Under the pieces are notes generated by a model. The model was not told the DNA's origin and ran no database searches. It saw only the letters and a list, made by a program, of their open reading frames with translations. From NCBI RefSeq assembly GCF_021129305.1, contig NZ_JAJOMB010000036.1, positions 1-58,446 on the forward strand: DNA of 58,446 bases. Direction: 5' to 3'. The DNA comes from Kineosporia babensis. Its GTDB lineage: Bacteria; Actinomycetota; Actinomycetes; Actinomycetales; Kineosporiaceae. How positions within the stretch are numbered: the stretch's first letter is position 1; the number at the start of each line of letters is the position of its first letter. This document shows, piece by piece, positions 53,550 through 58,446 of this stretch. The translations under genes were made by a program, and so were the position numbers.

Positions 53550-56020
53550 TCGACAAGAACATGCCACCACGGGTCGCAACAGCCGTCCACCAGGGACACC
53601 ATCTAACAGCCGCATTCTCGGTCTCGCCCGACCCAGCAACCAACATCAAAGAACGCAAGCTGCCTCAGCCGAAGTTCAGCCGCCCCCTGGCAGAATGGTT
53701 CGCCAACGCCGAACCCGGCGCGCAGGTTCAGATCAGCGTGAAGCTGCAGATCAGCGGGAACATCGAGCAGGTCCGACTCCTGGCCGAAACCATCCTTCCC
53801 GAGATCCCGAACGACCCACAGCGCATGAAGGCTCTTGATGCACCGGGGCCTGACGGAACCCGGGAAGGTTTCGTCAACCCTTACACCTTCGTCCCCACGC
53901 CCGAACGAACCTCGCTGCAGGACTCGCCTGCCACGGCAGCGTTCGCCGATCGAGCGCCCAACAGCCACGCCCGAATCACCTCCGGGCAGTGGAATGGCAC
54001 CATCACGGTGACCTTCACCTGTCGAACCCCGCTCCTCCTGCCTGATACCGCCAATTCTCTGCAGGATTCTTGCAAGCGCACCACCTACCGGACCTTGACC
54101 GACCATCAGGGCCGCCCTCTGCTGGCTCCGACTTCGGTCAAGGGCGCAATACGGTCCGCTTACGAAACCATCACCGCCAGCCGCTACGGCGTGTTCACCG
54201 AGCCGGCCCTGCCCTATGCCTACCGGATGCCCCCGGGAGCCGCTCTTGATCTCGTCCCCGCCGTTGTCCAGGGCGAGGGAGACCAGCGCTACTTTCACCT
54301 CTGCCCGTGGCCGGACCGGAAGCCGAGAACCGCAAGCATCACAGGCAGCGTTCTGAACGCCGTCTGGGTTCCGGCCTACAGGGACCGCAAGCAACAGCTT
54401 CGACTGCTGAACGGCCTTTCCGGCCAGGTGCTCTCAGACTTGCACGGGCGAAAGGTCACCGCACGAATCCGTCTCATGTCGCGCGGAAAAGGATCCCATT
54501 TTCTCCTCTGGCAGGCAACACACCTGTCCGACAGTTCACCGCAGGCCCTTCAACGGATCCTCTCCCAGGAGAGCGACGACCATCTCTCCAAAGGCAAGTA
54601 CCAACTGGAGAACACCGAACCGCCACGCTTCGTCGAAGGGATCCTGTCTGTCACCGGCGCTTCCATCAGGACCAAGCACGACGAACGCCTGTTCGTCCTC
54701 CCCTCCGAAGGCCCCCCCGAGATCCCCCTTCAGCCGGTGACCTCCGAGCACCAAGACTTCTGGAACGCCATTCTTCACGCCTACCGCCAAGCGGCCACCT
54801 ATAACACGGTCCCACAAGGGCTCGCCCGCTCCCGGCACATTGACCAGGCCGAGCAACTCATGAACCTGCCATCAGGAACGCCGCTCTACGTCACCATGAA
54901 CAGCAACAAAATCACCGGTGTTTACCCCGTCATGATCGGAAGGATCCCTTACGACAACACACCCGCCGACATCCTCCATCCCTCGCTACGCCCCGCCCGA
55001 CTTCTCAGCGAACTGTCCGCCGCCGACCGCGTCTTCGGCTGGGTTCCCACCAAAGGTCCCGACCGAAGCAGCAAATCCTCCGGATATCGTGGCCGCCTGA
55101 TCGTGCGCAGCATCGTGCCCAACACCGACTGCACGATCACCGAACTCAACCACTCCACCAGCAAGAGCGATCAGGTAACCGCAGAGCCCAACGAACCTGG
55201 AATCGTCCTCAGCCCTCTCAGCTCGCCCAAGCCAACCCAGTTCCGCTTCTACACCGGCGCCACGAGCGGCCGGCCGACGGCCAAGGCAGCCCCCAAGGCG
55301 ACCGGCTACCAGAACGACAGCTCGCTGCGCGGACGCAAGCACTACCGCTGGTCCAGCAATCTCCCCGACAACCACTGGGACCCGACGACCGAAACCACCG
55401 AAACACGCGAGTACCTCGACCGGACCAGCACCGACGACGAAACCTCCAGCACGCAGACGACGAGATACCTTTCCTGGGTTGCACCGCAAAGCAGCTTTAC
55501 CGTGCAGTTGCGGGTAGACGGCATCGGCACCGACGAACTCGGTGCTCTCATATGGCTCCTCAATCAAGGCTCGAACGCCCCGTTACGCCTCGGGCCAGGC
55601 AAACCTCTCGGCTTCGGCGTCGTCGAAACCCAGATCGACTGGAGCACCGACCAGACACAACTCTGGGAGGTGAACGCCATCAAGGAGAGCTGGCGCACCC
55701 TCGGCCGACCCCAACCCGCTCTCCCCGAGAAACTCAAGATCCTCGCCAACCGGTTCGAAACTCAAGCCCGCAGCCACCCGGTCCTCGCCGAAGCCGTCGA
55801 ATCCTACTGCCGTGCAGTCGCACCCACCGACGCAGCCATCCACTACCCACGCCCCAGCCCAGACCGTACCAACAAGATCTACGAATGGTTTGCCACCAAC
55901 GAAAAGACCACGGGCGGCTCGAAGAACAACCCCATCAAAGTCGTTCACGGATGGCCACTCCCCCACGTCAGGGAACCAGACCAACGGCTCCCTTACCACC
56001 CATTCCAAGACCGGAAGTGA
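53546..56020 (+). CDS. TIGR03986-type RAMP protein (Cas7-insertion-like)
   Basis: 824 residues. FVNPYTFVPTPER (about 109-121), the strand TITVTFTCRTPLLLPDT, then LLAPTSVKGAIRSAYETITASRYGVF and YAYRMPP are the hallmarks of the TIGR03986 family of type III-D RAMP proteins. The long middle and a second RAMP-like part with the Gly-rich turn RLGPGKPLGFGVVE near residue 690 fit the Cas7 subunit with a large insertion seen in type III-Dv. It would form the part of the complex at the crRNA 3' side. Last gene of the rightward operon, overlapping csx19 by 4 nt. Its codon choice is a little less extreme in G/C than its neighbours. Confidence 0.8.
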   Translation: MIDKNMPPRVATAVHQGHHLTAAFSVSPDPATNIKERKLPQPKFSRPLAEWFANAEPGAQVQISVKLQISGNIEQVRLLAETILPEIPNDPQRMKALDAPGPDGTREGFVNPYTFVPTPERTSLQDSPATAAFADRAPNSHARITSGQWNGTITVTFTCRTPLLLPDTANSLQDSCKRTTYRTLTDHQGRPLLAPTSVKGAIRSAYETITASRYGVFTEPALPYAYRMPPGAALDLVPAVVQGEGDQRYFHLCPWPDRKPRTASITGSVLNAVWVPAYRDRKQQLRLLNGLSGQVLSDLHGRKVTARIRLMSRGKGSHFLLWQATHLSDSSPQALQRILSQESDDHLSKGKYQLENTEPPRFVEGILSVTGASIRTKHDERLFVLPSEGPPEIPLQPVTSEHQDFWNAILHAYRQAATYNTVPQGLARSRHIDQAEQLMNLPSGTPLYVTMNSNKITGVYPVMIGRIPYDNTPADILHPSLRPARLLSELSAADRVFGWVPTKGPDRSSKSSGYRGRLIVRSIVPNTDCTITELNHSTSKSDQVTAEPNEPGIVLSPLSSPKPTQFRFYTGATSGRPTAKAAPKATGYQNDSSLRGRKHYRWSSNLPDNHWDPTTETTETREYLDRTSTDDETSSTQTTRYLSWVAPQSSFTVQLRVDGIGTDELGALIWLLNQGSNAPLRLGPGKPLGFGVVETQIDWSTDQTQLWEVNAIKESWRTLGRPQPALPEKLKILANRFETQARSHPVLAEAVESYCRAVAPTDAAIHYPRPSPDRTNKIYEWFATNEKTTGGSKNNPIKVVHGWPLPHVREPDQRLPYHPFQDRK

Positions 56021-56384
56021 ACGAGGCCTGGCCACCTGAACGCCTGCTCGCCTGTAGCCGACCGATACTCAAGGCCCCTTCCCATCCCCCAACCAGGATG
56101 AGCGGCCATGAAAGTGTCCTCCGAAAGGCCCCACCGGAACTTGTGTCCGGATGAAATCCGCTACAACGAGAAAGGCCACGGCAGCCATGTCACAGCCGTG
56201 CTGAGCACGCCCTTACTCCGAGATGCTGCCCACCACATCAACCTGAAGCTACGGCGAACCTGCCAGCTCCGTTCGATTAAACCTCGCCCTCCTTCTGATG
56301 CTCTGTACCTAGTTAGCGCGGGTATGAATGAGGCGCTTGAAAGGTTTCAGAATCGAGCGAACCGCAACCGATGCCCTCATGGCT
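56021..56384. other. Region between last cas gene and leader 2
   Basis: 364 bases. No gene that I trust and no clear terminator with a T-run. It is moderately AT-richer towards 56270-56340. Confidence 0.4.
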
Positions 56385-56555
56385 TCACCGCGAGCGCTCC
56401 GATACCGTCGCCCTCACGCTTGAGCGCTCGCACGCAGGTCAGACCCCAGATGATCAAGGAATTCAGCCGCAGGAGACCTTGAACCCCGTGACTTACCGTG
56501 AGCGCTCGCAATCGGCTGTAAAATCGCAGCTCAGGGCCCGTGTAACGCGCGAGCC
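56385..56555 (+). promoter_or_regulatory. Leader of CRISPR array 2
   Basis: Homologous to the array 1 leader. Boxes with an AGCGCT core lie at 56393-56398, 56423-56428 and 56501-56506; the last two are 127 and 49 nt from the first repeat, the same spacing as in leader 1. Shared blocks include CACGCTTGAGCGCTCGCA, ATGATCAAGGAA and GTGAGCGCTCGCAA. GGCTGTAAAAT at 56514-56524 could be a -10 element. Confidence 0.8.
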
Positions 56556-58446
56556 CTGTTCCCGGCCTACCGGCCGGGCCTCCATAGCGACTCGTGCCAC
56601 GCCGGAACCATCAGCTCGGAACTGGCAACCTGTTCCCGGCCTACCGGCCGGGCCTCCATAGCGACAGGAGGTACACAGACGCCTTGCAGCCGCTCTGATC
56701 CTGTTCCCGGCCTACCGGCCGGGCCTCCATAGCGACGACGAGCTGACCATCATCGGAGTGATCACGGTGGAGGACTGTTCCCGGCCTACCGGCCGGGCCT
56801 CCATAGCGACAGGGCCGTGAGGCCCTTCAGCGCGTTCGTGAGGGGAACTGTTCCCGGCCTACCGGCCGGGCCTCCATAGCGACCTGGTGGACGTTGTGGC
56901 GCTGCTCATCGCGCGGCCCGCTGTTCCCGGCCTACCGGCCGGGCCTCCATAGCGACCATCCTCGTCGCAGGATGGGAAAAGGCAGGCAAGTCATCTGTTC
57001 CCGGCCTACCGGCCGGGCCTCCATAGCGACAAGTACAACCGCGGCTTCGACCGGCACCCGAACTGCGCTGTTCCCGGCCTACCGGCCGGGCCTCCATAGC
57101 GACCTGGTTGGCCGGCTTGTCGACCGGACGACTGGTGCCTGTTCCCGGCCTACCGGCCGGGCCTCCATAGCGACGCCGCCACCGTGGCCGCCTTGGCCGC
57201 CATCAGACGGCCTGTTCCCGGCCTACCGGCCGGGCCTCCATAGCGACGCCGCGAACGGCGAGCCAGTGATGCTGTCCACCAGCTGTTCCCGGCCTACCGG
57301 CCGGGCCTCCATAGCGACCTGGCTCACCGACCCACCACCCGACGAACCCGCGCCCACCTGTTCCCGGCCTACCGGCCGGGCCTCCATAGCGACGAGACAT
57401 CCGCGACGAGCCGGGCGAATCCCGCCAGCTGTTCCCGGCCTACCGGCCGGGCCTCCATAGCGACATCGCCTCGACGTCCCCGGCCTCGGTAGCGGACCGC
57501 CTGTTCCCGGCCTACCGGCCGGGCCTCCATAGCGACAGTCGGCTCGCCCGCAAGAAGCTGCAGTCGCACTACTCTGTTCCCGGCCTACCGGCCGGGCCTC
57601 CATAGCGACGGTCACGCGCTTCAGTCCCTCCATGGCTTCGTCCATGCTGTTCCCGGCCTACCGGCCGGGCCTCCATAGCGACTTGGCCTGCACCCTGACG
57701 TGCGGAAGTATCCGGGTGTCTGTTCCCGGCCTACCGGCCGGGCCTCCATAGCGACAGCTCGGCGGCCGAATCCTCAGACTGCGCGATCCGCGCCTGTTCC
57801 CGGCCTACCGGCCGGGCCTCCATAGCGACTGGGTCTCGGCGATCTCGGCCAGCAGATCCGGCCCCGCCTGTTCCCGGCCTACCGGCCGGGCCTCCATAGC
57901 GACGCGAAGGGTGGTGTCGTGGACTTGGCCAAGCGCGTGCCTGTTCCCGGCCTACCGGCCGGGCCTCCATAGCGACTCCTCACGCATGATCCGATCGACC
58001 GACCAGCCGCCACCCCTGTTCCCGGCCTACCGGCCGGGCCTCCATAGCGACACCGAAAAGGTCTTGCAGGATGAGGTATTGGCTGCGCCTGTTCCCGGCC
58101 TACCGGCCGGGCCTCCATAGCGACCCGCCCGGTTGCGGCAAGGGGCGGCACGTCGGGGTCGTCTGTTCCCGGCCCACCGGCCGGGCCTCCATAGCGACGC
58201 GCTCATCCGCTCGATGGACTCTCGCTTCGCGGCCGGCTGTTCCCGGCATACCGGCCGGGCCTCCATAGCGACGCCGTCACCTGGCTCAGCCTGCGCGGCG
58301 CATCCACGCTCCTGTTCCCGGCCTACCGGCCGGGCCTCCATAGCGACGGGTGAGCTCCCGCCGATCTCGCGGAAGATCCTGCTGCTGTTCCCGGCCTACC
58401 GGCCGGGCCTCCATAGCAACGCGACAGTGGTTGATCAGGCGGGTCA
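56556..58446 (+). CRISPR. CRISPR array 2 (26 repeats, runs to window end)
   Basis: 36-nt repeats beginning CTGTTCCCGG and ending ATAGCGAC, period about 73 nt, spacers about 34-39 nt. The stem CCCGGCC and GGCCGGG is the same as in array 1; the loop is TACC instead of ACCC. Repeats at 58163, 58237 and 58385 each have one substitution, so the distal end is at the right, the leader at the left, and transcription is rightward. After the last repeat (58385-58420) 26 nt remain before the window ends, so I cannot tell whether the array is complete. Confidence 0.97.

Noticed and set aside
58421-58446. Whether array 2 ends at the last repeat of the window
   Set aside because: The last repeat is mutated as a terminal repeat may be, but only 26 nt follow it, so the end of the array cannot be judged.

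Overview
The window is GC-rich DNA with actinobacterial gene families (DUF4192-like, DUF3846 and DUF2786 proteins, a replication-relaxation protein, a PrgI/VirB4/VirD4 transfer set). It is most likely part of a conjugative plasmid or integrative conjugative element of an actinomycete. Nothing in it resembles a chromosomal housekeeping region, and there are no rRNA or tRNA genes that I can see.

Layout. (1) 141-1536: an IS256-type insertion sequence. (2) 1830-14051: a run of small accessory genes, all on the minus strand, most with their own ribosome binding site and several separated by intrinsic terminators. Many are of unknown function, but they form internal paralogue families: DUF4192-like N-terminal domains, DUF3846-like domains, and an active-looking plus a decayed GGDEF domain. 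(3) 14906-29719: a minus-strand transfer module with a NlpC/P60 wall hydrolase, an unknown gene, a replication-relaxation protein, a VirD4/TraG-like coupling ATPase, a VirB4-like ATPase, a PrgI-family protein, a TrbL/VirB6-like membrane protein, a small membrane (pilin-like) protein and a sigma-like HTH protein. No relaxase is visible. (4) 29964-58446: a composite CRISPR-Cas island flanked by two arrays in inverted orientation.

The CRISPR island is the most remarkable part. Leftward from 46490 runs one tightly coupled operon: an unknown 686-residue helical protein, an 865-residue protein with two CARF-like regions and a C-terminal HEPN motif, then a complete type I-G (former I-U) set (csb1, csb2, cas3, csb3-like, cas4-cas1 fusion, cas2), followed by a leader and array 1. 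Rightward from 46719 runs a second operon in which every gene overlaps the next by 4 nt: a cas10 with a GGDD cyclase motif but no HD domain, a fused Cas7-Cas5-Cas11-like RAMP protein, a double Cas7 protein, a csx19-like gene and a TIGR03986-type RAMP protein. This gene order is that of type III-D variant (III-Dv) systems. It is followed by a second, paralogous leader and array 2.

The two arrays use 36-nt repeats that share the same hairpin stem and differ at three positions, mainly in the loop. There is only one adaptation module (cas4-cas1, cas2) and one obvious repeat-processing enzyme (the Cas6 half of Csb2). I infer that DNA-targeting type I-G and RNA-targeting, second-messenger-producing type III-Dv complexes draw on a shared crRNA pool, with the CARF/HEPN protein as the likely signal-activated RNase, oddly placed in the type I-G operon.
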